The notes: generated by a model not told the origin, from the sequence alone. A stretch of 64,000 bases of DNA from VRUE01 sp963805455 (GCA_963805455.1 CAWDUJ010000013.1:1-64000); one strand, 5' to 3'; shown: positions 8,173 to 16,377, numbered from the stretch's first letter. Made by a program: numbers and translations.

Positions 8173-9122
8173 CAGGAGCTGACCTTACTCGGTTGGTCAG
8201 CTTCGCTGGGGACCTCGATCGGGTCCAGCCACTCCAGGTACTCCTCGGCGCGCCCGCAGAGGGCGTCCTCGAATTTGGCCTGGATCACCTTCGTGATCTC
8301 ACCCGGCTCGCCGAGCTCGTGATCGTCGACCGACCGCACCGGGACCAGCTCGGCGGCGGTGCCGGTCAGGAACATCTCGTCGGCGAGGTACATCTCGGCG
8401 CGGGCGATCGAGCGTTCCTCGACCTTGTAGCCGAGGTCGAGCGCAATCTGGATCACCGAGGCGCGGGTGATCCCGTCGAGGATGGACGAGGTGTGCCCTG
8501 GGGTCAACAGGGTGCCCTCGCGGACGATGAAGACGTTCTCGCCGGAGCCCTCCGAAACGCAGCCGTGCTGGTCGAGGAGGATCGCCTCGTCGTAGCCGGC
8601 GTTGGCCGACTCGGTCTTGGCGAGGATCGAGTTCAGATACTGGCCGGAGGCCTTGGCGTGCGGGATCAGGCTGTCGCCGGAGATTGTGCGCCAGGAGGAG
8701 ACCTTGGTCCGGATCCCGTGCTTCTTGCTGTCCTCCCCGAGGTAGGCGCCCCACGGCCAGACGGCGATGATCACCTCGATCGGAGCGCTCTGCGCGTAGA
8801 GGCCCATCTCGCCGTAGCCGCGGAACGCGAGCGGGCGGATGTAGCAGGAGCGCAGCCCGTTGCGGCGGATCAGCTCGTGGGTCGCGGTCCGCAGCTCCTC
8901 GGCGGAGTAGGGAAGCTCGAAGTAGTAGAGCCCGGCCGACTTCTCGAGCCGGTCGAGGTGCTCGCGGTGGCGGAAGACAGCCGGCCCGCGCTCTGTCTCG
9001 TAGCAGCGGATGCCCTCGAAGACGCCGGTCCCGTAGTGGAGCCCGTGGCTGAGCACGTGGACCTTGGCGTCCTCCCAACTCACGAACTCCCCGTTGTGCC
9101 AGATCAGCTCGGCCGTCTCCAT
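8172..9122 (-). CDS. ilvE: Branched-chain amino acid aminotransferase
   Basis: Fold-type IV PLP enzyme of 316 residues that makes Leu, Ile and Val from their 2-keto acids. Recognisable segments are VLSHGLHYGTGVFEGIRCY at the N-terminus, SGQYLNSILAKTES with the PLP lysine (typically YxNSxLAKxE), and the SEGSGENVFIV cofactor loop. It begins 11 nt after the leuB stop, so it is part of the leuCD-tam-leuB-ilvE unit. Its stop codon overlaps a candidate leader peptide for cimA. Confidence 0.95.
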   Translation of the reverse strand: METAELIWHNGEFVSWEDAKVHVLSHGLHYGTGVFEGIRCYETERGPAVFRHREHLDRLEKSAGLYYFELPYSAEELRTATHELIRRNGLRSCYIRPLAFRGYGEMGLYAQSAPIEVIIAVWPWGAYLGEDSKKHGIRTKVSSWRTISGDSLIPHAKASGQYLNSILAKTESANAGYDEAILLDQHGCVSEGSGENVFIVREGTLLTPGHTSSILDGITRASVIQIALDLGYKVEERSIARAEMYLADEMFLTGTAAELVPVRSVDDHELGEPGEITKVIQAKFEDALCGRAEEYLEWLDPIEVPSEADQPSKVSS

Positions 9123-9133
9123 GGCGGAAAAGC

Positions 9134-10210
9134 TTAACGACCCATCTGGGTCAGGACCGCATCTGTGATCTGGCTGGTGCCGACCGTGCTCTCGCCAGCG
9201 GCGGCGAGGTCGGCGGTGCGCAGCCCGCTCTCGAGCACGGCATCGACAGCGGTCTCGATTCGCTCTGCCTCGGCCGCCCGGTCGAGGCCATGGCGGATCA
9301 TCATCGCCGTCGAGAGGAACGTAGCCAGCGGGTTGGCGATTCCCTGCCCGGCGATGTCGGGGGCCGAGCCGTGGACGGGCTCGAACAGCCCGGGGGCGCC
9401 CTCGGCGCCGAGGCTGGCCGAGGGGAGCATTCCCAGCGACCCGGTCAGCATCGCCGACTCGTCGCTGAGGATGTCGCCGAAGAGGTTCTCGGTGACGAGC
9501 GTGTCGAACTCGGCGGGCCGCGAGACGAGCTGCATCGCGGCGTTGTCGACCAGCAGGTGCTCGAGCTCGACGTCCGGGTACTCGGCGGCGACCCGGGTGA
9601 CGACCTCGCGCCAGAGGCGTGAGGTCTCGAGGACGTTCGCCTTGTCGACCGAGGTGACCCGGGGCCTGCGGCCATCGGATCCGGCGCGTCGGATCGCCGC
9701 CTCGAACGCGGTGCGGGAAATCCGCTCGATCTCAGCGACCGAGTACTCGCAGGTGTCGTGGGCGGAGTCGCCGTCGCGGCCGCTGTCGCCGAAGTAGATG
9801 CCGCCGGTGAGCTCCCGGACGACGAGGAGGTCGGTGCCGGCGATCCGGTCCTCGCGCAGCGGGCTCGAGCCGACCAGGGCCGGGCTGGGGCGAACCGGAC
9901 GCAGGTTGGCATAGAGGCCCATGCCCTTGCGGAGCCCGAGCAGCCCCTGCTCGGGGCGCGGCGCGTCGGGGTCGGTCGTGTCCCATTTCGGGCCGCCGAC
10001 GGCACCGAGCAGGACAGCATCTGAGGCCCGGCAGGCCTCGAGCACCTCGTCGGTGAGGGCGACGCCGTCGGCGTCGATCGAGCAGCCGCCGAGCAGCCGC
10101 TCGTCGAACTCGAACTCCCCGAGGGTCTCGAGCAGCTGCTGCGCGGCGGCGACGATCTCGGGCCCGATCCCGTCGCCGGGCAGGAGGACTATCCGTGGTC
10201 TTGGGCTCAT
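9134..10210 (-). CDS. leuB: 3-isopropylmalate dehydrogenase
   Basis: NAD-dependent oxidative decarboxylation of 3-isopropylmalate to 2-ketoisocaproate; also acts in the citramalate route. It is 358 residues with the start motif IVLLPGDGIGPEIV, the LLGAVGGPKWD loop, and ENLFGDILSDESAMLTGSLG with GSAPDIAGQGIANP. The ATG at 10210 is chosen because the family begins directly with this motif. An upstream in-frame start at 10282 would only add residues read from a decayed intergenic repeat. It lies 55 nt downstream of the Tam-like gene, across that repeat. Confidence 0.95.
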   Translation of the reverse strand: MSPRPRIVLLPGDGIGPEIVAAAQQLLETLGEFEFDERLLGGCSIDADGVALTDEVLEACRASDAVLLGAVGGPKWDTTDPDAPRPEQGLLGLRKGMGLYANLRPVRPSPALVGSSPLREDRIAGTDLLVVRELTGGIYFGDSGRDGDSAHDTCEYSVAEIERISRTAFEAAIRRAGSDGRRPRVTSVDKANVLETSRLWREVVTRVAAEYPDVELEHLLVDNAAMQLVSRPAEFDTLVTENLFGDILSDESAMLTGSLGMLPSASLGAEGAPGLFEPVHGSAPDIAGQGIANPLATFLSTAMMIRHGLDRAAEAERIETAVDAVLESGLRTADLAAAGESTVGTSQITDAVLTQMGR

Positions 10211-10275
10211 GAATAAATGGCTCCCGCTTCGTTCGCTGCGCAGAGAATCAGATTTCGATGCTTGCTCACTCCGCG
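10205..10275 (-). repeat. Decayed SAERA/KRE intergenic element (tam-leuB junction)
   Basis: Reading from 10275 downward, GAGCGCGGAG is followed by TGA where other copies have CGA, and this TGA is the tam stop codon. The frame then continues as AS..., a second stop, and AQRTKRE. This matches the element at 25249-25320 but with stops, so the mini-ORF is broken. Placement at a gene junction upstream of leuB matches the intact copies. Confidence 0.6.
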
Positions 10276-11048
10276 CTCGCACGCGCGTCGATGTTGAGCC
10301 GGACGTAGTCGAGGACCAGGGGATCTCCCATCCGCTCCATCACCTCGGCGATGAACGGGTCGCGCAGCTCCTTCGGCAGAGCCCGGATGTAGGGGCCGAG
10401 CGAGACGGTCCGCAGGAACGCGAGCGGCTCCTCGGGCCGCACCTCCTTCGGTTCGAGCCAGCAGCGGACATCGGTGAAGCCAACGTCCTCGAGGATCTCG
10501 GCGGTCTCATCGGCGCCGCGGAAGTTCCAGGCTTTGGGCACCTCCGCCAGGTACCCGCCGTACTCGTCCATCGCGGCTACACCCACGATCACCTCGGCGA
10601 GATTGGCGACGTTCCCCCTGCCGCCGCATTGGGCGACCAGCCGGCCGCCGGGCGCGAGCGATGCCCCGAGCCGGGAGAAGAGGTTCCGGTGGTCCTTGAC
10701 CCAGTGGAAGACGGCGTTGGAGAAGATCGCGTCGACCCTCTCATCGATCTCGAGCTCTTCGAGGTTTCCGTGGCGGACGTCCGCCCGGGGGCCGAGGACC
10801 TCGCGGGCCTTCTTCACCATCTCCCCGGAGCCGTCGATGGCGATGACCCGACCGCCGGGCAGTCGTTCGATCAGCGCCTCGGTGACCCGGCCCGAGCCGC
10901 AACCAGCGTCGAGCACGTACTCGTCACCCTCGAGCGGCAGGCGCTCCAGCACCTCGAGGCCCCACCGGAACTGGGTCTCGGAGACGCGGTGGTAGACCTC
11001 GGCGTCCCACTCGCGCGGGCCGGTATGCGATGTCTCCGGGGAGGACAC
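10266..11048 (-). CDS. tam: SAM-dependent methyltransferase, trans-aconitate methyltransferase-like
   Basis: Class I methyltransferase of 260 residues. The SAM-binding motif YVLDAGCGSGRV is followed by VIAIDGSGEMV and ADVRHGNLEEL, and SNAVFHWVKDH is the usual Tam/UbiE-like post-motif. GTG start, 2 nt after the leuD stop. E. coli Tam methylates trans-aconitate, and yeast Tmt1 of the same type also accepts 3-isopropylmalate. A place between leuD and leuB makes an isopropylmalate-pathway intermediate or dead-end isomer an attractive substrate, which is inference. The C-terminus (ASAE) is read from the junction repeat. Confidence 0.8.
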   Translation of the reverse strand: MSSPETSHTGPREWDAEVYHRVSETQFRWGLEVLERLPLEGDEYVLDAGCGSGRVTEALIERLPGGRVIAIDGSGEMVKKAREVLGPRADVRHGNLEELEIDERVDAIFSNAVFHWVKDHRNLFSRLGASLAPGGRLVAQCGGRGNVANLAEVIVGVAAMDEYGGYLAEVPKAWNFRGADETAEILEDVGFTDVRCWLEPKEVRPEEPLAFLRTVSLGPYIRALPKELRDPFIAEVMERMGDPLVLDYVRLNIDARASAE

Positions 11049-11050
11049 GC

Positions 11051-11617
11051 TCAGAGGCCTGTTGTCACCGGGCCGCGCCCAGCGCCGCCCCCCCGCTCGA
11101 ACTCGTCGATCGCGGTGACGTTTTCAAGGGTGACGCCGATGTCGTCGAGCCCGTTGAGGAGGCGGAATTTGATGTCGGGCTCGATCTCGAACTCGAAGAC
11201 CCCCGCGGTCCCGCAGCTGATCGTCTCGTCGTCGACATCGATCCGCGCCTCGCCGGCCTCGGCCACGGCGCGGCAGTGCTCCTCGTCGAGGATCGCCGGC
11301 AGCAGCCCGACCTTGGTGCAGTTGACGTAGAAGATGTCGGCGAAGGACGGGGCGACGATCGCCTGGAACCCGAAGTCCTCGAGCGCCCAGGGGGCGTGCT
11401 CGCGGGAGGAGCCGCAGCCGAAGTTCCGCCCGGTGACGAGGATCGGGTTTGGCTCGAGCTCGATCTCGCCGGAGCGGATCCAGTCGTAGAAGAGGAACTC
11501 CCCGAAGCCGGTCCGCTCGACCCGCTTCAGGAACTGCTTGGGAATGATCTGGTCGGTGTCGACGTCGGCCCGGTCCAGGACCGAGACACCGCCCTCGATT
11601 ACGTCAATCGGCCTCAT
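11051..11617 (-). CDS. leuD: 3-isopropylmalate dehydratase small subunit
   Basis: Swivelling-domain subunit, 188 residues, that joins LeuC to isomerise 2- to 3-isopropylmalate (and citramalate). Typical motifs are DTDQIIPKQFLK, NFGCGSSREHAPWAL and APSFADIFYVNCTKVGLLP. The ATG at 11617 lies 2 nt after the leuC stop, so translation is coupled to leuC as expected for a 1:1 heterodimer. Confidence 0.95.
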   Translation of the reverse strand: MRPIDVIEGGVSVLDRADVDTDQIIPKQFLKRVERTGFGEFLFYDWIRSGEIELEPNPILVTGRNFGCGSSREHAPWALEDFGFQAIVAPSFADIFYVNCTKVGLLPAILDEEHCRAVAEAGEARIDVDDETISCGTAGVFEFEIEPDIKFRLLNGLDDIGVTLENVTAIDEFERGGGAGRGPVTTGL

Positions 11618-11619
11618 GC

Positions 11620-13005
11620 TCAGCTCCAATCCCTGATGTCGACGAAATGGCCCTCGATCGCGGCCGCGGCAGCCATTCTCGGGCTGACCAGATGGGTCCG
11701 GCCGCCCTTGCCCTGGCGGCCCTCGAAGTTGCGGTTGGAGGTCGATGCGCAGCGCTCGCCCTCCATCAGGATGTCGGGGTTCATCCCCAGGCACATCGAG
11801 CAGCCCGCCTCGCGCCACTCGAATCCGGCGGCCCTGAATACCTCGTGCAGGCCCTCCTCTTCGGCGGTCAGCTTCACCTGCTGGGACCCCGGGACGACCA
11901 TCGCCCGGACCGAGTCGGCGACCGTGCGGCCGTCGACAAATTCGGCGGCCTCGCGCAGGTCCTCGACCCTGGAGTTGGTGCAGGAGCCGATGAAGACGCG
12001 GTCGAGGGGAACCTCGGTCATCGGGGTGCCGGGGTCGAGCGCCATGTAGGAGAGCGCCCGTTCGGCCGACTCGCGGTCGGCGGGAGACTCGAGCGCGTTT
12101 GGGTCCGGGACCGAGTCGGTGACCTCGACGACCATCCCGGGCGTCGTGCCCCAGGTGACCATCGGCGAGATCGCGGAGGCGTCGACCTCGACCTCGGTGT
12201 CGAAGGTCGCCCCATCGTCGGTGGGCAGGCTGCGCCACATCTCGACGGCGGCGTCGAAGTCGTCGGGCGCGGCCTCGCGGCCCCGGACCCACTCGAAGGT
12301 CGTCTCGTCGGGGGCGATCATCCCGGCCCGGCCGCCGCCCTCGATCGTCATGTTGCAGATCGTCATCCGGCCCGGCATCGAGAGGCTCTCGATCGTCGGG
12401 CCGGCGTACTCGACGGCGTGGCCGACCATGCCGCCGGTGCCAAGGCGGCCGATCGTCGCCAGGATCAGGTCCTTGGGCGTGACCCCCTCCCCCAGCTCGC
12501 CGCTGTAGAGGATCCGCATCGTCTTCGGCCGCTTCTGGACCATGCACTGGGTCGCCAGGACGTGCTCGACCTCGGAGGTGCCGATGCCGAAGGCGAGCGC
12601 CCCGAAGGCGCCGTGGGTGGCGGTATGGCTGTCGCCGCAGACGATCGTCAGCCCGGGTTGGGTGACGCCGAGCTCGGGGCCGATCACGTGGACGATCCCC
12701 TGGCGGTCGGAGCCGAGCGAGTGGATCGGGATCTCGAACTCCTCGCAGTTGCGCTCGAGCGTCTCGACCTGGATCCGGGAGAGCTCGTCGGCGATCAGCC
12801 GCGCCGCCTTGGTGCCGTCGGTGGGGACGTTGTGGTCGGCCGTGGCCAGGGTCTTGTCGGGCCGCCGGACCGTCCGCCCGGCGAGCCGCAGCCCGTCGAA
12901 GGCCTGGGGCGAGGTGACCTCGTGGACCAGATGGAGGTCGATGTAGATGAGACCGTCGGAGACCTCGTGGGCCTCCCAGATCTTGTCGAACATGGTCCTG
13001 GGCAT
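11620..13005 (-). CDS. leuC: 3-isopropylmalate dehydratase large subunit
   Basis: Aconitase-family Fe-S enzyme subunit, 461 residues. The three cluster cysteines are in GSCTNSRVEDL and CSMCLGMNPD. GDSHTATHGAFGALAFGIG and the terminal SNRNFEGRQGKGGRTHLVSP are diagnostic of LeuC. The ATG at 13005 has a strong Shine-Dalgarno (GAGGAGG) that overlaps the stop codon of the XRE-cupin gene 11 nt upstream. The regulator and leuC are thus one transcription and translation unit. Confidence 0.96.
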   Translation of the reverse strand: MPRTMFDKIWEAHEVSDGLIYIDLHLVHEVTSPQAFDGLRLAGRTVRRPDKTLATADHNVPTDGTKAARLIADELSRIQVETLERNCEEFEIPIHSLGSDRQGIVHVIGPELGVTQPGLTIVCGDSHTATHGAFGALAFGIGTSEVEHVLATQCMVQKRPKTMRILYSGELGEGVTPKDLILATIGRLGTGGMVGHAVEYAGPTIESLSMPGRMTICNMTIEGGGRAGMIAPDETTFEWVRGREAAPDDFDAAVEMWRSLPTDDGATFDTEVEVDASAISPMVTWGTTPGMVVEVTDSVPDPNALESPADRESAERALSYMALDPGTPMTEVPLDRVFIGSCTNSRVEDLREAAEFVDGRTVADSVRAMVVPGSQQVKLTAEEEGLHEVFRAAGFEWREAGCSMCLGMNPDILMEGERCASTSNRNFEGRQGKGGRTHLVSPRMAAAAAIEGHFVDIRDWS

Positions 13006-13016
13006 CGGTGCCTCCT

Positions 13017-13643
13017 CTATCCCCTCCGCAACCCCGCGGCAATCACCGCGAGGAACCGGGCCGGGTCGTCGGTTTCGTTCTCGAAGTGGTGTGGCAGGTC
13101 GGCGTCGAAGGTGACCGCATCCCCCTCGTGCAGCTCGTGGCGGCTGCCGTCGACGATCAGCGCCAGAGCGCCGCCGAGGACGACGGTGGTCTCGCGGCTG
13201 CCGGGCTCGTGCATCGGCGGATCGTCCGGGCCGCCGGTGGCCGCCCCCGCCTCGAGGACGTGGAGGGAGACGTCGGCCCGCTGTCCGGGCAGCGGCGGGG
13301 TCAGCTCCTCGAACCGATGGCCACCGCGGGAACTGCTGCGGCGCTCATCGGAGCGGCTGATCACGACATGCTCGCCCTCATCGAGGCGCAGCAGCTGCGA
13401 CAGGGTCAGGTCGAGGCCGGCGGCGATCTTCGCCGCGACCGCGATCGTCGGGCTGGTCTCCCCGCGCTCGACCTGCGAGAGCATCGGGGCGCTGACACCG
13501 CTGAGCTCGGCCAGGTCTCGCAGCGAGAGGCCCATCGCGTCTCGCAGCGCGTGCACGCGGCGGCCGACCTGGGCCGAATCCGCAGTCTCGGCTTTGCCCT
13601 CGTTGGGCGCGTTGTCGGGACGCTCTGTCGCCTTGGCTGTCAT
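13017..13643 (-). CDS. XRE-family regulator with C-terminal cupin
   Basis: Predicted transcription factor, 208 residues. The N-terminal helix-turn-helix (about residues 28-85) reads MGLSLRDLAELSGVSAPMLSQ and ERGETSPTIAVAAKIAAGL. A C-terminal cupin barrel (about 125-205) could sense a small ligand. It is the first gene of the unit leading into leuC-leuD-tam-leuB-ilvE-cimA, so it may be a local regulator of branched-chain synthesis, which is inference from position. A TAGCGT box lies 9 nt before the ATG, and an imperfect dyad (GTACG...CATAC, 13651-13666) overlaps it, a possible autoregulatory site. Confidence 0.85.
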   Translation of the reverse strand: MTAKATERPDNAPNEGKAETADSAQVGRRVHALRDAMGLSLRDLAELSGVSAPMLSQVERGETSPTIAVAAKIAAGLDLTLSQLLRLDEGEHVVISRSDERRSSSRGGHRFEELTPPLPGQRADVSLHVLEAGAATGGPDDPPMHEPGSRETTVVLGGALALIVDGSRHELHEGDAVTFDADLPHHFENETDDPARFLAVIAAGLRRG

Positions 13644-13652
13644 TACGGTCGT

Positions 13653-13658
13653 ACGCTA
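13653..13658 (-). promoter_or_regulatory. Leaderless-type -10 box of the xre-leuCD unit
   Basis: TAGCGT on the minus strand, ending 9 nt before the ATG at 13643, with no Shine-Dalgarno between. It gives the leuCD part of the block its own promoter downstream of the DUF559 insertion. Confidence 0.4.
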
Positions 13659-13677
13659 TCACATACAACTACCCTTG

Positions 13678-13726
13678 GCCGAGCCTGTCATTTCCCTCGC
13701 TATCCGGGGGAAATCACATGGTCGGC
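13678..13726. repeat. 49-bp palindromic repeat, copy A
   Basis: Imperfect hairpin: arm GCCGAGCCTG, internal CCCTCG, loop CTATC, CGGGGG, closing arm ending in GTCGGC. It matches copy B at 14629-14677 and copy C at 30749-30797 over the whole length. It covers the 3' end of the DUF559 gene and the gap before the xre promoter. The closing arm has more mismatches than copy B. Confidence 0.75.
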
Positions 13727-14683
13727 ATTTTGGTTGCCATTGAGCATTCGTCGAATATCGGCGAGGACCGCCTCCGGCTGATCGAGGTGCTCATGGGTCA
13801 CGCGCCCGACCTTCCATCCCAGGGCTTGCAGTCGTCTATCGCGAGCCCGGTCGGATTGGAAGGCGGCATCGGTCCCATGCTCGGCTCCTCCGTCAAGTTC
13901 GATGATCACCCGATCCTCAGACCAGAGACAGTCGGCTTCGATCAAATGTCCTCCGATGTCGACCAGAACATTCAGTTCGGGCTGCCGGATGTCCGCCCCC
14001 GCGAGCATTGACGCAAAGCGATCCTCGAGCGGGCTGCGGGTGCGACCCCTGGGCCCGACGCCGAGATTGCCGAGTGATGTTCGGAGTCGGGCGATACCCC
14101 GGTGTCCTCGGTATTCCTGCAGCATTCGCCTCAATGAGTCGGAGTCGATGCCGTGGCGGTATTGGGCCTCACGTATGGCGGCTTCGAGGCCGGGCACCGG
14201 AACCGCACCAGAGATGTCGACGATTGTTCGCCGAAGGGATGTGATCGGGATCCCCTTCCTAATCCCGGTCTCTCCGGTCACGTGTCGGACTTGATGCCGT
14301 CTCACGTCGCCGATGTGGCGCCTGGCCGTTGGGGTGGATATCTCGATGCGCCGGCCGCGATCCCGGCGCAATATTCCCCAATGAACCGCCGCCGAACGGT
14401 GGCTGAGGACCGCATCCGGCCCACCTGCGAGGACCGCCGCCATCAGCATGCCCTCGGGTCGAAGTTGCCGCTGGCCCACCGCGTACACGCCTGAGTGAAG
14501 GCGATGCAGGTACCCGCGATGGATCCGGAGGTCGATTCCACCCTCCGACACTCCCAGCTCGATCAACTGCGGCCGGGACACCACGCCATGTTGCCGTTCC
14601 GCCAACTCCGCGATGAGCCAATCTGGATGCCGAGCCTGCGATTTCCCTCGACTACCTGGGGATATCGCAGGCTCGGCGGGCAT
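13700..14683 (-). CDS. DUF559 nuclease-like protein with AbiEi-type N-terminal domain
   Basis: Protein of 327 residues. An N-terminal winged-helix segment (about residues 20-75: IAELAERQHGVVSRPQL, then RIHRGYLHRLHSGVYAVG) resembles the AbiEi antitoxin/regulator domain. A C-terminal DUF559 domain (about 225-315) of the Vsr/PD-(D/E)XK type follows, with EADCLW, VIIELDGG and DRARDRRLQALGW. The start and end codons lie inside or next to two copies of one 49-bp palindrome, which encode its first (PAISPGSRGKSQAR) and last (DHVISPG) residues. It sits between leuA and the xre-leuCD unit and looks inserted there. No clear Shine-Dalgarno. Function unknown: a nuclease, regulator or mobile cargo are all possible. 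Confidence 0.75.
   Translation of the reverse strand: MPAEPAISPGSRGKSQARHPDWLIAELAERQHGVVSRPQLIELGVSEGGIDLRIHRGYLHRLHSGVYAVGQRQLRPEGMLMAAVLAGGPDAVLSHRSAAVHWGILRRDRGRRIEISTPTARRHIGDVRRHQVRHVTGETGIRKGIPITSLRRTIVDISGAVPVPGLEAAIREAQYRHGIDSDSLRRMLQEYRGHRGIARLRTSLGNLGVGPRGRTRSPLEDRFASMLAGADIRQPELNVLVDIGGHLIEADCLWSEDRVIIELDGGAEHGTDAAFQSDRARDRRLQALGWKVGRVTHEHLDQPEAVLADIRRMLNGNQNADHVISPG
14629..14677. repeat. 49-bp palindromic repeat, copy B
   Basis: Best-preserved hairpin of the family: GCCGAGCCTGCGAT pairs perfectly with ATCGCAGGCTCGGC, with an inner TCCC/GGGA and a 9-nt loop. It lies at the 5' end of the DUF559 gene, 6 nt inside its start codon. Copy A lies at the other end of the same gene. Confidence 0.8.
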
Positions 14684-14738
14684 TGGACGATGGTGGTCGC
14701 CCTGCCTTGACGGGTGGCGCGGGGTTTGGGGAGATTGT

Positions 14739-14763
14739 GCGCCAGGACCTGGGGTCCTGGCGC
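14739..14763 (-). terminator. Perfect 11-bp hairpin downstream of leuA
   Basis: GCGCCAGGACC (14739-14749) pairs perfectly with GGTCCTGGCGC (14753-14763) around a 3-nt loop, starting 6 nt past the leuA stop. No strong U-run follows, so it may be a GC-type terminator or an mRNA 3'-end stabiliser. It separates leuA from the DUF559 gene. Confidence 0.55.
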
Positions 14764-14769
14764 TGATCC

Positions 14770-16359
14770 CTAGGGGCCCGGGGTGCGCTCGACCGCGGCC
14801 TCGGCGGTTGCCGCCTCGGCCTCGCGGATCGCGGCGCCCTCGAGGGCGTTTGAGAGCGCGCGGACGTAGGCGCGGGCCGAGGCCTCGAGGATGTCGGTGG
14901 CGACACCCTGGCCGGTGGCCAGGCGCCCGGCGGCGCGCAGCATCACGCTGACCGAGCCGAGGGCGTCCTCTCCTCCGGTCACGGCCTCGACCGTGTACTG
15001 GCGCAGCTCGCACTCGGTGTCGGCCGCCTTCTGGATCGCGAGGAAGATCGCGTCGACCGGGCCGTCGCCACTCGACTCGCCGACCGCCTCCTCGCCGGAG
15101 GGCAGCTTGACCGCGACCCGGGCCAGCGGCTCGCGCCTCGACCCCGCCTCGACCTCGAACCAGGCCAGCTCGTGGGCGTCCTCGCGCTCACGCATCTCGT
15201 CGGAGACGATCGCCTCGAGATCGAGTGCCGTCACCTGCTTCTTGCGGTCGGCGACCTCCTTGAACCGCTTGAAGGCGGCGTTCAGGGCGTTGCCCTCGAC
15301 CTTGAACCCGAGCTGCTCCAGGGCGTCGCGCAGGGCGTGCCGGCCGGAGTGCTTGCCGAGGACGATCGAGTTCGACTCCAGGCCGACTTCGGTCGCGTCC
15401 ATGATCTCGTAGGTCGTGCGCTCCTTCAGGACCCCGTCCTGGTGGATGCCCGACTCGTGGGCGAACGCGTTGCGGCCGACCACCGCCTTGTTCGGCTGGA
15501 TCGCATAACCGGTAAGGCGCGAGACCATCCGGCTGGTGCGGGCCAGCTCACGGGTGTTGACCTCGGTGCGCAGGCCATGGACGTCCTCGCGGGTCCGGAC
15601 CAGCATCACGATCTCCTCCAGCGAGCAGTTCCCGGCCCGCTCGCCGATTCCGTTGACGGCGCACTCGACCTGGCGGGCGCCGGCCAGCAGCCCCGCATAT
15701 GAGTTGGCGACCGCCATCCCGAGATCGTCGTGACAGTGAACCGACAGCTCGACCTCGCGCAGAGCCGGGACCAGCTCGTACAACCGCTGGAAGTAGGCTG
15801 CGTACTCCTCCGGCGTCGTGTACCCGACGGTGTCGGGGATGTTGACCACGGTCGCGCCCTCCTCCACCGCGATCGCGCAGACCTCGGCGGTGAACTCGAC
15901 GTCGGCCCTGGTCGCGTCCATCGGCGAGAACTCGACGTCGGGACAGTAGGACTTGGCGAGCGCGACGGCGGCCCGGGCCTGGCCCTTGACGTCATCGCGG
16001 TCGGTCTGGAGCTGGTGCTCGATGTGGATGTCGGATGTCGAGATGAAGGTGTGTATCCGCGGTCGCTGGGCGTCGCGAATCGCCCCCCAGGCAGCATCGA
16101 TGTCGGCCTTATGGGTACGGGCGAGGCCGCATACCACCGGGCCCTCGACCCCGCGCGAGATCGCCTCGACCGCCTCGGAGTCACCGGGCGAGGTGATCGG
16201 GAAGCCGGCCTCGATCACGTCGACCCCGAGCCGCGCGAGCTGCTGGGCGATCTCGACCTTTTCCGCCGTGTTGAGTGAGATCCCCGGCGACTGCTCACCG
16301 TCCCGCAGGGTCGTGTCAAAGATGTGGACGCGGTTTGCGCTATCCGGTGTTGGTGCCAC
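14770..16359 (-). CDS. leuA: 2-isopropylmalate synthase
   Basis: First committed step of leucine synthesis (2-ketoisovalerate plus acetyl-CoA), 529 residues. The barrel opens with IFDTTLRDGEQSPGISL and contains the metal site SVHCHDDLGMAVANSYAG and the CAVNGIGERAGNCSLEE block. A C-terminal LeuA regulatory domain (about residues 390-510) gives leucine feedback in the family. The GTG at 16359 is chosen because GAGAAGGAGGT lies just upstream and the conserved barrel starts a few residues later. The Shine-Dalgarno is complementary to the Leu-codon run of the leuL leader 67 nt upstream. It is separated from leuCDB by the palindrome-flanked DUF559 gene. Confidence 0.96.
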   Translation of the reverse strand: MAPTPDSANRVHIFDTTLRDGEQSPGISLNTAEKVEIAQQLARLGVDVIEAGFPITSPGDSEAVEAISRGVEGPVVCGLARTHKADIDAAWGAIRDAQRPRIHTFISTSDIHIEHQLQTDRDDVKGQARAAVALAKSYCPDVEFSPMDATRADVEFTAEVCAIAVEEGATVVNIPDTVGYTTPEEYAAYFQRLYELVPALREVELSVHCHDDLGMAVANSYAGLLAGARQVECAVNGIGERAGNCSLEEIVMLVRTREDVHGLRTEVNTRELARTSRMVSRLTGYAIQPNKAVVGRNAFAHESGIHQDGVLKERTTYEIMDATEVGLESNSIVLGKHSGRHALRDALEQLGFKVEGNALNAAFKRFKEVADRKKQVTALDLEAIVSDEMREREDAHELAWFEVEAGSRREPLARVAVKLPSGEEAVGESSGDGPVDAIFLAIQKAADTECELRQYTVEAVTGGEDALGSVSVMLRAAGRLATGQGVATDILEASARAYVRALSNALEGAAIREAEAATAEAAVERTPGP

Positions 16360-16366
16360 TGGTCCT

Positions 16367-16377
16367 ACCTCCTTCTC
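16367..16377 (-). promoter_or_regulatory. leuA Shine-Dalgarno complementary to the leuL Leu codons
   Basis: On the mRNA, GAGAAGGAG (16377-16369) is the exact reverse complement of CTCCTTCTC (16456-16448), which is three of the five consecutive Leu codons of leuL. Pairing would hide the leuA ribosome-binding site. A ribosome stalled on Leu codons would keep it open. The complementarity is seen directly; the mechanism is inferred. Confidence 0.65.

Noticed and set aside
10211..10282. N-terminally extended LeuB from an upstream GTG
   Set aside because: The extra 24 codons are read from the decayed junction repeat in another frame; LeuB proteins begin at the later Met.
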